Positions 52,044-61,067 of a stretch of DNA of 64,000 nt are shown one piece after another. The stretch comes from Planomonospora sp. ID67723 (lineage in GTDB: Bacteria > Actinomycetota > Actinomycetes > Streptosporangiales > Streptosporangiaceae), in NCBI RefSeq assembly GCF_015711605.1, contig NZ_JABTEZ010000005.1, forward strand, positions 796,328 through 860,327. Direction: 5' to 3'. The translations under genes were made by a program, and so were the position numbers. Positions within the stretch are counted from its first letter, which is position 1. Every line of letters starts with the position of its first letter. Below the pieces are notes generated by a model. That model was given only the letters and a program-made list of their open reading frames with translations, was not told where the DNA came from and did no database searches.

Positions 52044-53626
52044 TCGCTCCACCGGGGCGCGGGGACCGGCGTCCACCACGGGGTGATTCCGAGGTCCTCG
52101 GCGATGGCGTTGGCGCCGTTGTAGCCGGGGGCCGCGGAGACCGAGCCGCCGGGGTGGCTGCTGGCGCCGCAGAGATAGAGGCCGGATACGGGGGTGCGGT
52201 ACTGGCCCAGCTCGGGGACCGGCCGGTTGCCGCCTAGTTGGGAGGGTTCGTACGCGCCGACGTGGTGGCTGCCGCGGACCATGTTGACGCAGTGCCGCTC
52301 GATGTCGAGCGGGGAGAACACCCGCTTGCCCAGGACGGTGCGGCCGGTGAGGTTGGGGGCGTATTCTGCCCACTCGGCGAGCAGCCGCTCGCCGATCTCC
52401 TCGTGCCGCAGGTCCCAGGCGGCCGGGTCGCCGTCGAGGTCGTAGGGGGCCCACGGCCACCAGAAGGCCACGTGCTTGCCGGACGGGGCGTAGGAGGGGT
52501 CGAAGAGCGTGGGACAGGCCCCGTTGCCCGCCATCCGGTCCGGGAGCCGGCCCTGGTGGATCTGGTCGAAGGTGCGGCCCAGTTGCTCGCTGTCGTCGGC
52601 GCCCAGCACGAACAGGAACGCCCGGTCCACATCCGGCTCGAACGCGGCGGCCCGGTAGCGCGGTGCCTCGTCCAGGGCCAGGTGCAGGGAGACCAGGCTG
52701 TGCGCGGCCCACTTGTAGGCGGCGACCTTGGCCGCGATCTCGGCGCCGAAGTTGTCCGGGCCCGCCAGCCGTACCGTCTGCGGGGCGTCCACCGCGCTGG
52801 CCACGAACCGCCGTGCGGTCAGGGTGTCGCCCCCGGCGAGCCGGACGCCGGTGGCCCGGCCGTCGTCCACCAGGATGCGCTCGGCGTGCCTGCCGGTGAT
52901 CACTGTGCCGCCGTGCTCCTCGATCACGCGGCGCAGCGCGTGCGCCACGTTCGCCGCCCCGCCGACGGGCAGGCCGAGCCTGGCGATGCGGGAGAGCAGG
53001 CGGGGGAAGAAGCCGCCGGTGCCGGGGACGTTCTCGATGGAGATGGCGTGCAGGAACGACTTGAAGAGCACCCGGACCTGGTCGCTCTCGAAGTTCCTGT
53101 CGACGGCCTCGTAGAGCGAGAGCGGCACGTAGCCGAGCAGGTCACGGCCGAGCTCGCCGCCGAGCCGCTCGGCCAGCACCGGGGGCGGGAGCGGTCTGGA
53201 GTACAGGAAGCCGTTCATCAGGCTCCGGGCCGCCTCTGCGTAACGCTCGTACAGCTCCAGCCAGCGCTCGGCGTCCGCCATGGAGAAGCGGGCGAACGAC
53301 TCGGCGGTGCGCTTGGGATCGGTGTAGACCGTGATGGCGCGGCCGTCCCGGAACACGGTGGCGTGCTGGACCTCGGGGTAGACGTAACGCAGGCCGTACC
53401 GCTGGAGCTCCAGGTCGGCCGGGACCGGTCCCTCCTCCAGGAAGTGGTAGTTGCTGTGGGTGTTGTGCCGGAACCCCGGGAGGGTGAGCTCCTGGGTGGT
53501 GCAGCCGCCGCCCGCCGCCTCGTTGCGCTCGACGACCGCGACGGACAGCCCGGCCTTCGCGAGATAGGCGGCGCAGGTGAGCCCGTTGTGGCCCCCACCG
53601 ACGATGATGCCGTCGAACTCCGTCAC
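52040..53626 (-). CDS. CrtI/PYROXD2-like NAD(P)/FAD-dependent oxidoreductase
   Basis: A 528-aa flavoprotein. The dinucleotide fold GIIVGGGHNGLTCAAYLAKAG is at the N-terminus, with VVERNEAAGG after it, and the C-terminal FAD contact reads GLYLCGASSHPGGSVSAAPGYNGA, as in phytoene-desaturase/PYROXD2 relatives. No other carotenoid genes are near, so a carotenoid role is not supported. The GTG start has GGAGGG upstream. Its stop overlaps the GAF-PP2C gene start, so the two are one operon, with this gene first. Confidence 0.87.
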   Translation of the reverse strand: MTEFDGIIVGGGHNGLTCAAYLAKAGLSVAVVERNEAAGGGCTTQELTLPGFRHNTHSNYHFLEEGPVPADLELQRYGLRYVYPEVQHATVFRDGRAITVYTDPKRTAESFARFSMADAERWLELYERYAEAARSLMNGFLYSRPLPPPVLAERLGGELGRDLLGYVPLSLYEAVDRNFESDQVRVLFKSFLHAISIENVPGTGGFFPRLLSRIARLGLPVGGAANVAHALRRVIEEHGGTVITGRHAERILVDDGRATGVRLAGGDTLTARRFVASAVDAPQTVRLAGPDNFGAEIAAKVAAYKWAAHSLVSLHLALDEAPRYRAAAFEPDVDRAFLFVLGADDSEQLGRTFDQIHQGRLPDRMAGNGACPTLFDPSYAPSGKHVAFWWPWAPYDLDGDPAAWDLRHEEIGERLLAEWAEYAPNLTGRTVLGKRVFSPLDIERHCVNMVRGSHHVGAYEPSQLGGNRPVPELGQYRTPVSGLYLCGASSHPGGSVSAAPGYNGANAIAEDLGITPWWTPVPAPRWSE

Positions 53627-54246
53627 GATGCCCTCCGGGTCCCTTGACTACCGCTCTGAAACAAGCGTAAAGAACGATCTACGTTCGGTCTCCCGTTCTC
53701 CAAAGAAATCGCGGAAATTCCCTGTATTCCAGGGCTTTCAAGTTTAGTAGCTGCCTTTACTGACTGCGTGGAGTTTTGTCAAATCGGAGGAGGTCGTCCG
53801 GCCTGGGCAAGCGGCGGCGGGCAACCGGCCGGGACGCCGTGCCGGTTGCGGGGCGGGGCCGCCGAGCGGTGTCCGGGTCGCATCGGCCAAGGGGCCTCCA
53901 GGGGTAGGTGCTGACAGTGTCCGTCACATCACCCCTCGTGGTCCATCCCTTGCGGTATCCGCTTTCCACGCCCCTACGGCGCCGCGGCGTGGGACCGCTT
54001 CCGTTCCCGGCTGACGTGCGCCGCCGCCGGGGCGCCGCCCCGGGCCGACGATGTCCTCGCCGTCTTCGGGAAGGCTCGCCGTGGTGACGCTCGACCGGCG
54101 TCACCCTCCGGGGGGGCCGGGGCCGGTCCACCGGCGTGCGCGTCAGGACCCGGGCGGGGCGAGCGCCGAGGCGCGGGGCAAGGCGCTCAGGGCGGCGGGA
54201 GAAGGCCCGGCGCAAGGGCGGAGAAGGCCGGTGGCACGGAAGATCG
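53627..54246. other. Intergenic region upstream of the CrtI-like operon
   Basis: Residues 53640-53780 are AT-richer and contain two small dyads: GAACG-ATCTA-CGTTC (53672-53686) and CCCTG-TATTC-CAGGG (53720-53734), likely promoter or operator of the minus-strand operon. The remainder has Arg/Pro-rich open frames on both strands without ribosome sites or known motifs, and I call no gene there. Confidence 0.5.
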
Positions 54247-54305
54247 AAAAAATCCCCTGAAAGCCGAAGGGCCAAGTCTCCGGATGCCCGGTGACCTGGC
54301 CCTTC
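54247..54305 (-). terminator. Rho-independent terminator of tRNA-Gly
   Basis: On the minus strand, GAAGGGCCA (54297-54305) pairs with TGGCCCTTC (54266-54274), followed about 12 nt later by a T6 run (54248-54253). It is one of the few hairpins in the window with a U-tract. It lies just past the 3' end of the tRNA-Gly gene. Confidence 0.8.
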
Positions 54306-54313
54306 TTCGTCGG

Positions 54314-54384
54314 AGCGGACGACGGGAATCGAACCCGCGTAGCCAGTTTGGAAGACTGGGGCTCTACCATTGAGCTACGTCCGC
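54314..54384 (-). tRNA. tRNA-Gly (TCC anticodon)
   Basis: On the minus strand the sequence folds as a cloverleaf: acceptor stem GCGGACG/CGTCCGC, D arm GCTC..GAGC, anticodon stem CCAGT/ACTGG with loop CTTCCAA (anticodon TCC), and T arm GCGGG-TTCGATT-CCCGT. The discriminator base is T and CCA is not encoded. A U-tract terminator follows. Confidence 0.97.
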
Positions 54385-54473
54385 GCGAACCGGTGTTGGT
54401 CTGGTCTAGACTTCATCCGGTCGTCAGGGCGTAATCGTACCGGAGTTCCGGAGCGTGCGCGTACCCGACGCCG

Positions 54474-54547
54474 CGGGGTGTGGCGCAGCTTGGTAGCGCA
54501 CCTGCTTTGGGAGCAGGGGGCCGCAGGTTCAAATCCTGTCACCCCGA
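54474..54547 (+). tRNA. tRNA-Pro (TGG anticodon)
   Basis: A 74-nt cloverleaf: acceptor CGGGGTG/CACCCCG, D arm GCGC..GCGC, anticodon stem CCTGC/GCAGG with loop TTTGGGA (anticodon TGG), T arm GCAGG-TTCAAAT-CCTGT and discriminator A. CCA is not encoded. It is divergent from tRNA-Gly across 89 bp. This tRNA pair upstream of tig is the usual actinomycete order. Confidence 0.97.
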
Positions 54548-54660
54548 CACAGTCGGAGCCCGGTTCCATCGTGGCGTAGAGAGAAGCCGCCGTCCCGGTT
54601 TCCGGACATGTTCTTCCGACGGTCCCGGCCGCCGCGCCGGTGCCGTACGGGAAAAGGGGA

Positions 54661-55170
54661 TCAGGCGGTGCCGCTGAAGAGGGCCCAGACGGCCTTGCCG
54701 CCGCGGTTGAGGTGGTCCCAGCCCCAGCACTGGCTGTAGGTCTCCACGATGTAGAGCCCGCGGCCGTTCTCGGAGATGAAGTCCGGCTCCTTGGGTGTGG
54801 GGGCCTCGTCGCTGGGGTCGGCCACGGCGAGCAGGACGTGGGCGGACAAACGCAGCAGCATGAGGGTGATGGGCTTGGCCTCGGCCTTGCTGGGCGGGCA
54901 CAGTGCGTAGCGGACCGCGTTGGTCACCAGTTCCGAAACCACTAACGCCGCGTCATCGCTGAGCTCGGACAGGCCCCAGTCGCGGAGGGTGGAACGGGTC
55001 ACGTCCCGTGCGGTCTTGACCGAGTCGGCCTGCCGGGCGAGGGGACACGCCGTGGCGTCGGAGCGGTTGGCCGCCAGGAACTCGTCGAAGCCGACCTGGC
55101 GGGTCGCCTGCAGGTAGTCGGCGGCGGATCGTGGCTCCTCCACCATCCTGCCGGTACCTCCCGCTGTCAT
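54661..55170 (-). CDS. HATPase-fold anti-sigma-type serine/threonine kinase
   Basis: A 169-aa single-domain ATPase of the RsbW/SpoIIAB-like GHKL fold. The N box is DDAALVVSELVTNAVRYAL (E-x3-N), the G1 box is reduced (LAVADPSDEAP), and the G2 box is ENGRGLYIVETYS. Such proteins phosphorylate anti-anti-sigma factors or bind sigma factors. Many copies occur beside XRE/DUF5753 regulators in actinomycetes, as here, where the XRE gene diverges. The ATG has GGAG 7 nt upstream. Its partners are not in the window. Confidence 0.88.
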   Translation of the reverse strand: MTAGGTGRMVEEPRSAADYLQATRQVGFDEFLAANRSDATACPLARQADSVKTARDVTRSTLRDWGLSELSDDAALVVSELVTNAVRYALCPPSKAEAKPITLMLLRLSAHVLLAVADPSDEAPTPKEPDFISENGRGLYIVETYSQCWGWDHLNRGGKAVWALFSGTA

Positions 55171-55194
55171 GGTGAGTCTCCGTGCGGTTGAGAG

Positions 55195-55220
55195 TTTTCA
55201 GAGCCTGTTTTCAGAGCCTG
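55195..55220. repeat. Tandem 13-bp direct repeat
   Basis: TTTTCAGAGCCTG occurs twice, abutting, at 55195-55207 and 55208-55220, in the promoter region of the HATPase gene. This is consistent with a regulator binding site in two copies. Confidence 0.6.
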
Positions 55221-55310
55221 TGCACCATTAGCCCAATATGCACTAAGCCATCATGGGTCACACGCCCGCCCGCTGCAAGACCCAAATGCACGTGCAGTTG
55301 CAATGTGCAG
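55218..55310. promoter_or_regulatory. Cluster of TGCA-containing dyads between HATPase and XRE genes
   Basis: Several TGCA motifs occur in about 90 bp, including the perfect palindrome TGCACGTGCA (55287-55296) and the GTGCA...TGCAC pair around 55221-55242, with further GTTGCA and TGTGCA copies to 55310. Nearby, TGTCAC (55366-55371) mirrors GTGACA (55386-55391). The clustering suggests operators for the divergent XRE protein (inference). Confidence 0.45.
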
Positions 55311-55426
55311 CCGCATGGGCGACTACGGCGGGCATCTTGCCGAATCGGTCCCGGAGGCGGGACCTTGTCACAGCGGCCGGAAGTGGTGACACTGTGTGCG
55401 CTGGCCCAATTGAAGAGGGAGGCGAA

Positions 55427-56293
55427 GTGACGCAGGTTCAACAGGGATCAGGTCCCACAGCTCTGCGTATCCTCCTGGGCTCCCAACTACGCCGGTTGCG
55501 TGAGGACAGAGGTCTCACCCGCGAGGAGGCCGGCCACCGGATCCGCGGCTCCGAGTCCAAGATCAGCAGGATGGAGCTCGGGCGGGTCGGTCTCCGGGAA
55601 CGCGACGTCGCGGACCTGCTCACCTTGTACGGAGTAGACGACGAGGGGGCGCGGGCAGCCGTGATGGACCTCCTGAACAGGGCCAACGAGCCCGGCTGGT
55701 GGCACCGGTTCAACGACCTGCTGCCCGGCTGGTTCCAGACCTACGTCGGCCTCGAGGAGGCGGCCTCCCGCATCCGCACCTACGAGGTGCAGTTCGTGCC
55801 CGGCCTGCTCCAGACGAAGGAGTACGCCCGGGCCGTCATCACCGCCGGAAGCGCCGGGATCGCGCCCGAAGAGATCTCCCGCCGCGTGGACCTGCGCCTC
55901 GAGCGCCAGCGCATCCTCGAACGTCCCGACGGGCCGTTCTTCTGGGCGGTCATCGACGAGGCGGCGCTGCGGCGCCCCATCGGGGGCGCGGACGTGATGC
56001 GGGCGCAACTGGAGCACCTGATGGACCTCATGCGCCAGCCGAACATCACGATCCAGGTGATGCCGTTCAGCTTCGGAGGGCACAGCGCGGAGGGCGGCGC
56101 GTTCAGCGTGCTGCGCTTCCAGGACAGCGAGCTTCCCGACGTGGTCTACGTCGAGCAGCTCGCCAGCGCGCTCTACCTGGACAAGCGCGAGGACGTCGAC
56201 CGCTACAGCGAGGTCATGGAGCGGCTGTGCGCGGTGAGCACCACGCCGGACGAGACGGTCGACGCCCTCAGGCGGATAATCAAGGAGAACTGA
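55427..56293 (+). CDS. XRE family regulator with DUF5753 domain
   Basis: A 288-aa protein. The N-terminal helix-turn-helix reads LGSQLRRLREDRGLTREEAG, HRIRGSESKISRMELGRVGL. The C-terminal DUF5753 has the usual WWHRFNDLLPGWFQTYVGLEEAA, YEVQFVPGLLQTKEYARAV and FGGHSAEGGAFSVLRFQD. Typical neighbours are a DUF397 protein and an HATPase kinase; here only the HATPase (divergent) is present, and no DUF397 gene follows. The GTG at 55427 has GGGAGG 4-5 nt upstream, which decides the start against a longer frame. Confidence 0.92.
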   Translation: MTQVQQGSGPTALRILLGSQLRRLREDRGLTREEAGHRIRGSESKISRMELGRVGLRERDVADLLTLYGVDDEGARAAVMDLLNRANEPGWWHRFNDLLPGWFQTYVGLEEAASRIRTYEVQFVPGLLQTKEYARAVITAGSAGIAPEEISRRVDLRLERQRILERPDGPFFWAVIDEAALRRPIGGADVMRAQLEHLMDLMRQPNITIQVMPFSFGGHSAEGGAFSVLRFQDSELPDVVYVEQLASALYLDKREDVDRYSEVMERLCAVSTTPDETVDALRRIIKEN

Positions 56294-56501
56294 AGTGCGC
56301 CGGTCGCTGCGAGGTGCGGGTCTGCCCTAGACTGACTGCGGCGCTGGACACCCGCCACGGTGGAGCATGCCCTGATCTTGTGCATCTCTCACGGCTGTGA
56401 CCGGTGCCGCACATGTGGGCGCGGCGCGCGAGCTTGCCGCGGTAGCCGTACGAAATTGGCGCGCCCGCGATCACTCGAAGCTTGATCAAGGAGACCACCC
56501 C

Positions 56502-57881
56502 GTGAAGACCGCTGTCGAGGAGCTCAGCCCGACCCGGGTCAAGCTCACTGTCGAGGTGCCGTTCGAGGAGCTCGGCGAGAGCATGCAGGCGGCGTACAAG
56601 AAGGTCGCGCAGCAGGTGCGCGTCCCCGGTTTCCGCCCCGGCAAGGTTCCGGCCCGGATCATCGAGCAGCGCTTCGGCCGCGCGGTGGTGCTGGAGGAGA
56701 CCCTCAACGACGCGGTGCCGAAGCTGTACGGCCAGGCCGTCGACGAGAGCGACATCTTCCCGGTCAGCCAGCCGGAGATCGAGGTCACCAAGATCGAGGA
56801 CGGCGAGCAGGTGGAGTTCACCGCCGAGGTGGACATCCGCCCGAACTTCGAGGTCCCGGACTACCAGGGCCTCGAGGTCACCGTCCCGGTCGCCGAGGTG
56901 TCCGACGAGGACGTCGACAACCAGCTCGACGGCCTGCGCCAGCGCTTCGCGACGCTGACCGGCGTCGAGCGCGCCGCGGCCAACGGCGACTTCGTCGTGA
57001 TGGACCTCGCCGCCGCCATCGACGGCGTGAACATCGAGGAGCAGCAGGCCAACGACGTCTCCTACGAGGTCGGCGCCGGCTCGGTGCTGCAGGGCCTGGA
57101 CGAGGCGCTGGTCGGCATGTCCGCCGGCGACGTCAAGGAGTTCACCACCAACCTGGTCGGCGGCGAGAACGCCGGCGAGGAGGCCGTGGTGACCATCACC
57201 ATCAAGAGCGTCAAGGAGAAGGTCCTCCCCGAGCTCGACGACGAGTTCGCCCAGCTGGCGAGCGAGTTCGACACGCTCGACGAGCTCAAGGACAGCATCC
57301 GCGAGCAGGCCCGCCGCAACAAGCTGGTCGACCAGGTCGTACAGGCCCGCGAGAAGGCCCTCGACGCCCTGCTCGACAAGATCGACATTCCGCTGCCGGA
57401 GAGCGCGCTCAAGGTCGAGCTCGACAACCGCAAGCACAACCTCGAGCACCAGATCGCCGAGAGTGGCCTGAGCAAGGAGGCGTACTTCCGCCTCTACCAG
57501 ACCACCGAGGAGGAGCGCCACGCCGAGTTCGACGCGAGCGCGGCCAAGGCGCTCAAGACGGGCTTCGTGCTCGACAAGATCGTCAAGGCCGAGGAGATCG
57601 GTGTCAGCGAGCAGGAGCTGACCAACTTCGTGGTGCGCCGCGCCATGCAGATGAACGTCGCCCCGAACGTGCTGGCCAAGCACCTGGCCGACAACGACCA
57701 GCTCACCCTGGCCATGGTCGAGATCGTCCGCGACAAGGCCAAGAGCGTCATCGGCGACGCCGCCAAGGTGACCGACGAGGCCGGCAACGAGGTCGACCTC
57801 AAGGCCATCTACACCGAGATCAACGGCGAGGCCCCCGTCGAGGAGCCCGCCGAGGACGCCGAGGAGAAGACCGAGGCGTAG
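56502..57881 (+). CDS. tig: Trigger factor (ribosome-bound chaperone / prolyl isomerase)
   Basis: A 459-aa chaperone that binds near the ribosomal exit tunnel and assists folding. The N-terminal ribosome-binding part carries the signature GFRPGKVPARIIEQRFG (~45-61). A central FKBP-type prolyl-isomerase domain (~150-240; NGDFVVMDLAAAIDG, LVGMSAGDVKEFT) and the helical C-terminus follow, with an acidic tail rich in Glu/Asp. The GTG at 56502 has AGGAG 9 nt upstream and starts VKTAVEELSPTRVKL. It is first in the tig-clpP1-clpP2-clpX cluster but has its own terminator. Confidence 0.96.
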   Translation: MKTAVEELSPTRVKLTVEVPFEELGESMQAAYKKVAQQVRVPGFRPGKVPARIIEQRFGRAVVLEETLNDAVPKLYGQAVDESDIFPVSQPEIEVTKIEDGEQVEFTAEVDIRPNFEVPDYQGLEVTVPVAEVSDEDVDNQLDGLRQRFATLTGVERAAANGDFVVMDLAAAIDGVNIEEQQANDVSYEVGAGSVLQGLDEALVGMSAGDVKEFTTNLVGGENAGEEAVVTITIKSVKEKVLPELDDEFAQLASEFDTLDELKDSIREQARRNKLVDQVVQAREKALDALLDKIDIPLPESALKVELDNRKHNLEHQIAESGLSKEAYFRLYQTTEEERHAEFDASAAKALKTGFVLDKIVKAEEIGVSEQELTNFVVRRAMQMNVAPNVLAKHLADNDQLTLAMVEIVRDKAKSVIGDAAKVTDEAGNEVDLKAIYTEINGEAPVEEPAEDAEEKTEA

Positions 57882-57905
57882 CCTCCGGGCCTCCCGGCCT
57901 CCGGT

Positions 57906-57944
57906 ACGACGCCCCCGCCGTGGTTCTCACGGCGGGGGCGTCGT
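57906..57944 (+). terminator. Strong terminator after tig
   Basis: A 17-bp stem (57906-57922 with 57928-57944; core GACGCCCCCGCCGTG) surrounds a GTTCT loop, 24 bp past the tig stop. Part of the right arm is partially repeated just downstream (TGGTTCTCACGGCGGG). It separates tig from the clp genes. Confidence 0.85.
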
Positions 57945-58090
57945 GGTTCTCACGGCGGGACGTCCCCGCCTGCAGGGGCCGTGCCGGCGCGGAGGGGGGC
58001 GTGGGAGCGCGCCGGCCCGTGCCGGGACACCGGAGGCCGACACGCCGGTGAGCGTCCCCGGGCGGAGCCTGTGGCGGCCCGGGTCATCAT

Positions 58091-58149
58091 GCGCTGTCGG
58101 CGAACAGCACGTGGAGGGGGCATGTCCGGTCGGCGGCGCGCGTTAAGGT
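58091..58149 (+). promoter_or_regulatory. clpP1 upstream region with ClgR-type box
   Basis: On the minus strand, GTTCGCCGACAGCGC (58091-58105) matches the published ClgR core CGC-YNANR-GCG. TAAGGT (58144-58149) is a possible -10 element with no recognisable -35, consistent with an activator-dependent promoter. The box centre lies about 47 bp upstream of the -10 and 90 bp from the clpP1 start. Confidence 0.7.
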
Positions 58150-58193
58150 CACAAGCAAAGCCAATCGATAACGACGCATCGGAAGGTGACGCT

Positions 58194-58838
58194 GTGACCA
58201 GCCCGCCGACCTTCTACCAGCCGACCGGCTCCGGGCCCGAGTCGATGAGCCAGCCGAACGGCTCGTTCAGGCTCGAAGACCAGCTCTACCAGCGGCTGCT
58301 GCGTGAGCGCATCATCGTGCTGGGCACCCAGGTCAACGACGAGATCGCCAACCGAATCTGTGCCGAGCTGCTCCTGCTGGCGGCCGATGACTCCGAACGG
58401 GACATCTGGCTCTACATCAACTCGCCGGGCGGCTCGGTGACCGCCGGCATGGCGATTTACGACATGATGGAGTACGTGCCGAACAACGTGTGCACCGTCG
58501 CGATGGGCCTGGCCGCCTCCATGGGCCAGTTCCTGCTCTGCGCCGGCGAGCGGGGCAAGCGTTACGCCCTGCCGCACGCCCGCATCATGATGCACCAGCC
58601 GTCCGGTGGCATCGGCGGCACCGCGGCCGACATCGCCATCCAGGCCGAGCAGATGCTCTACGTCAAGAAGACCCTTGCCGAGCGCATCGCCTTCCACACC
58701 GGCCAGGAACTGGCGCAGATCGAGGCCGACTCCGACCGCGACCGCTGGTTCACGGCCGAAGAGGCCAGGGACTACGGCTTCATCGACCACGTCGTCCGGA
58801 GTGCCCGCCAGGTGCCCTCCGAGGGCGCCGTCTCCTGA
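58194..58838 (+). CDS. clpP1: ATP-dependent Clp protease proteolytic subunit 1
   Basis: A 214-aa serine peptidase subunit of the ClpP family. The triad is visible: Ser in [10 protein letters not shown] (~108), His in IMMHQPSGG (~133) and Asp in [15 protein letters not shown] (~180). It forms the heptameric degradation chamber with ClpP2 and works with ClpX/ClpC. GTG 58194 has GGAAGG 8 nt upstream; a shorter ATG (58245) is possible. A putative ClgR box and activator-type promoter lie upstream. It overlaps no gene, and clpP2 follows after 13 bp. Confidence 0.95.
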   Translation: MTSPPTFYQPTGSGPESMSQPNGSFRLEDQLYQRLLRERIIVLGTQVNDEIANRICAELLLLAADDSERDIWLYINSPGGSVTAGMAIYDMMEYVPNNVCTVAMGLAASMGQFLLCAGERGKRYALPHARIMMHQPSGGIGGTAADIAIQAEQMLYVKKTLAERIAFHTGQELAQIEADSDRDRWFTAEEARDYGFIDHVVRSARQVPSEGAVS

Positions 58839-58851
58839 AGGGGCACACAAC

Positions 58852-59496
58852 GTGAGTGAGTTGATCCGGCCGGGAGACATCAACGGCCGCTACGTTCTTC
58901 CTTCCTTCGTCGAACGCACGTCGTACGGCGTCAAGGAGATGAACCCGTACAACAAGCTGTTCGAGGACCGCATCATCTTCCTCGGAGTGCAGATCGACGA
59001 CGCGTCGGCCAACGACGTGATGGCGCAGCTGCTGACCCTGGAGTCGCTCGACCCCGACCGCGACATCAGCATCTACATCAACTCGCCGGGCGGATCGTTC
59101 ACCGCCATGACGGCGATCTACGACACGATGCAGTTCGTCCGGCCGGAGATCCAGACGGTCTGCCTCGGGCAGGCGGCCTCGGCCGCGGCGGTCCTGCTGG
59201 CCGGCGGCACGCCGGGCAAGCGGTTCGCTCTGCCGAACGCCCGCATCCTGATCCACCAGCCCTCCACCGAGGGCGGCGGCCAGGGAAGCGACATCGAGAT
59301 CCAGGCGCGGGAGATCCTGCGGATGCGCGCGCTCCTGGAGACGATCATCGCGCGGCACTCCGGCAAGCCGTCCGACGAGGTCCGCAAGGACATCGAGCGC
59401 GACAAGATTCTTAACGCTGAGGAGTCGAAGGCGTACGGGCTGATTGACGACATCATCCCGTCACGTAAGAAACTCGCCAAGGCCGTCGCCTCCTGA
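58852..59496 (+). CDS. clpP2: ATP-dependent Clp protease proteolytic subunit 2
   Basis: A 214-aa second ClpP subunit, differing from ClpP1 as expected for the actinobacterial pair: Ser in [12 protein letters not shown] (~109), His in [11 protein letters not shown] (~134) and Asp in [13 protein letters not shown] (~184). An N-terminal extension ([20 protein letters not shown]) is typical. The GTG start at 58852 has AAGGGG 8 nt upstream. It is probably co-transcribed with clpP1. A perfect hairpin lies in the 193 bp before clpX. Confidence 0.95.
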   Translation: MSELIRPGDINGRYVLPSFVERTSYGVKEMNPYNKLFEDRIIFLGVQIDDASANDVMAQLLTLESLDPDRDISIYINSPGGSFTAMTAIYDTMQFVRPEIQTVCLGQAASAAAVLLAGGTPGKRFALPNARILIHQPSTEGGGQGSDIEIQAREILRMRALLETIIARHSGKPSDEVRKDIERDKILNAEESKAYGLIDDIIPSRKKLAKAVAS

Positions 59497-59512
59497 GGGA
59501 GGTAGATTGCAT

Positions 59513-59541
59513 CGGAACGGTGCCCAATTGGGCACCTTCCG
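59513..59541 (+). terminator. Hairpin between clpP2 and clpX
   Basis: GGTGCCC (59519-59525) pairs with GGGCACC (59530-59536) around an AATT loop, extended by CGGAA (59513-59517) with TTCCG (59537-59541) past a one-base bulge. It has no U-tract. It could end most clpP1P2 transcripts or stabilise the mRNA while some read-through reaches clpX. Confidence 0.6.
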
Positions 59542-59689
59542 GTGCGACTCGCCGCCAGGGGGCTCACTGAGGGCTCAGAAGACGGTAACGTCGAATCCTG
59601 AGCGGGATGGCTTTTCGTACCGGGATCGGGCCGGTCAGAAGAAACGGACCGCGGCAGCCAGGGCGGTCCCACGCAAAGGAGTATCTGGG

Positions 59690-60967
59690 GTGGCACGCAT
59701 CGGCGACGGGGGAGACCTGCTGAAGTGCTCTTTCTGTGGGAAGAGTCAGAAGCAAGTCAAGAAGCTCATCGCCGGACCCGGCGTATACATCTGCGATGAG
59801 TGCATCGATCTCTGCAACGAGATCATCGAGGAGGAGCTCAGCGAGTCCTCCGAGCTCAAGTGGGACAGCCTGCCCAAGCCGAGAGAGATCTACGAGTTCC
59901 TCGACGCCTACGTCATCGGCCAGGACAAGGCGAAGAAGGCCCTCTCGGTGGCGGTCTACAACCACTACAAGCGGGTGCAGTCCGGCGAGCGCGGGCGTGA
60001 CGACGGGCTGGAACTGGCCAAGTCGAACATCCTGCTCCTGGGCCCGACCGGTTCCGGCAAGACACTGCTCGCCCAGACGCTGGCGAAGATGCTGAACGTT
60101 CCGTTCGCCATCGCCGACGCCACCGCTCTGACGGAGGCGGGCTACGTGGGCGAGGATGTCGAGAACATCCTGCTCAAGCTGATCCAGGCCGCCGACTACG
60201 ACGTCAAGAAGGCCGAGACCGGCATCATCTACATCGACGAGGTCGACAAGATCGCTCGCAAGAGCGAGAACCCGTCGATCACCCGCGACGTCTCGGGCGA
60301 GGGCGTGCAGCAGGCCCTGCTGAAGATCCTGGAGGGCACTACGGCGAGTGTGCCGCCACAGGGCGGGCGCAAGCACCCGCACCAGGAGTTCATCCAGATC
60401 GACACCACGAACGTGCTGTTCATCTGCGGTGGCGCCTTCGCCGGCCTCGAGAAGATCATCGAGTCCCGGGTCGGCAAGAAGGGCATCGGCTTCAACGCCA
60501 TCATCCGCTCCAAGGAGGACATCGACGCCTCCGACGTCTTCGGCGACGTCATGCCGGAGGACCTGCTGAAGTTCGGCATGATCCCCGAGTTCGTCGGCCG
60601 CCTCCCGGTGATCACCAGCGTGCACAACCTCGACCGCGAGGCGCTCATCCAGATCCTCACCGAGCCGCGCAACGCCCTCGTCAAGCAGTACCGTCGCCTC
60701 TTCGAGCTCGACAACGTCGAGCTGGAGTTCACTGACGACGCCCTGGAGGCCATCGCCGACCAGGCGATCCTGCGGGGCACCGGCGCGCGCGGTCTGCGGG
60801 CCATCCTGGAGGAGGTCCTCCTCTCGGTGATGTACGAGGTGCCCTCCCGCGAGGACGTGGCGCGCGTCGTCATCACCCGCGAGTCGGTCCTGGAGCACGT
60901 CAACCCGACACTCGTACCTCGCGACCAGCTGACCAAGCAGCGCACTCCGCGCGAGAAGTCGGCATAG
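59690..60967 (+). CDS. clpX: ATP-dependent Clp protease ATP-binding subunit ClpX
   Basis: A 425-aa AAA+ unfoldase. The N-terminal zinc-binding domain has two CxxC pairs ([18 protein letters not shown]), then Walker [15 protein letters not shown] (~118) and Walker [14 protein letters not shown] (~183). The C-terminal part includes the IGF-like loop region of ClpP docking ([13 protein letters not shown]). It unfolds tagged substrates and feeds them to ClpP. The GTG at 59690 has AAGGAG 8 nt upstream. It may have its own promoter in the 193-bp upstream gap. Confidence 0.97.
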   Translation: MARIGDGGDLLKCSFCGKSQKQVKKLIAGPGVYICDECIDLCNEIIEEELSESSELKWDSLPKPREIYEFLDAYVIGQDKAKKALSVAVYNHYKRVQSGERGRDDGLELAKSNILLLGPTGSGKTLLAQTLAKMLNVPFAIADATALTEAGYVGEDVENILLKLIQAADYDVKKAETGIIYIDEVDKIARKSENPSITRDVSGEGVQQALLKILEGTTASVPPQGGRKHPHQEFIQIDTTNVLFICGGAFAGLEKIIESRVGKKGIGFNAIIRSKEDIDASDVFGDVMPEDLLKFGMIPEFVGRLPVITSVHNLDREALIQILTEPRNALVKQYRRLFELDNVELEFTDDALEAIADQAILRGTGARGLRAILEEVLLSVMYEVPSREDVARVVITRESVLEHVNPTLVPRDQLTKQRTPREKSA

Positions 60968-60987
60968 GCCGCACACCAGCACGGCCG

Positions 60988-61019
60988 GCGCCCCCGCGGA
61001 GAACACTCCGCGGGGGCGC
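60988..61019 (+). terminator. Terminator after clpX
   Basis: GCGCCCCCGCGGAG (60988-61001) pairs with CTCCGCGGGGGCGC (61006-61019) around AACA, 20 bp after the clpX stop. Confidence 0.85.
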
Positions 61020-61067
61020 TGCCGTCGGTGAACACCGACCATTCGAACGTCCCTAGAATTGGACACC

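Noticed and set aside
52040..53626. Calling the CrtI-like protein a phytoene desaturase (crtI) with a carotenoid cluster
   Set aside because: No crtB, crtE or other carotenoid genes are nearby; the C-terminal pattern fits PYROXD2-like relatives equally well.
53757..54275. Arg/Pro-rich 172-codon minus-strand frame and a 69-codon plus-strand frame (54051-54260)
   Set aside because: No recognisable motif, no ribosome site, and the plus-strand frame runs into the T-run of the tRNA-Gly terminator.
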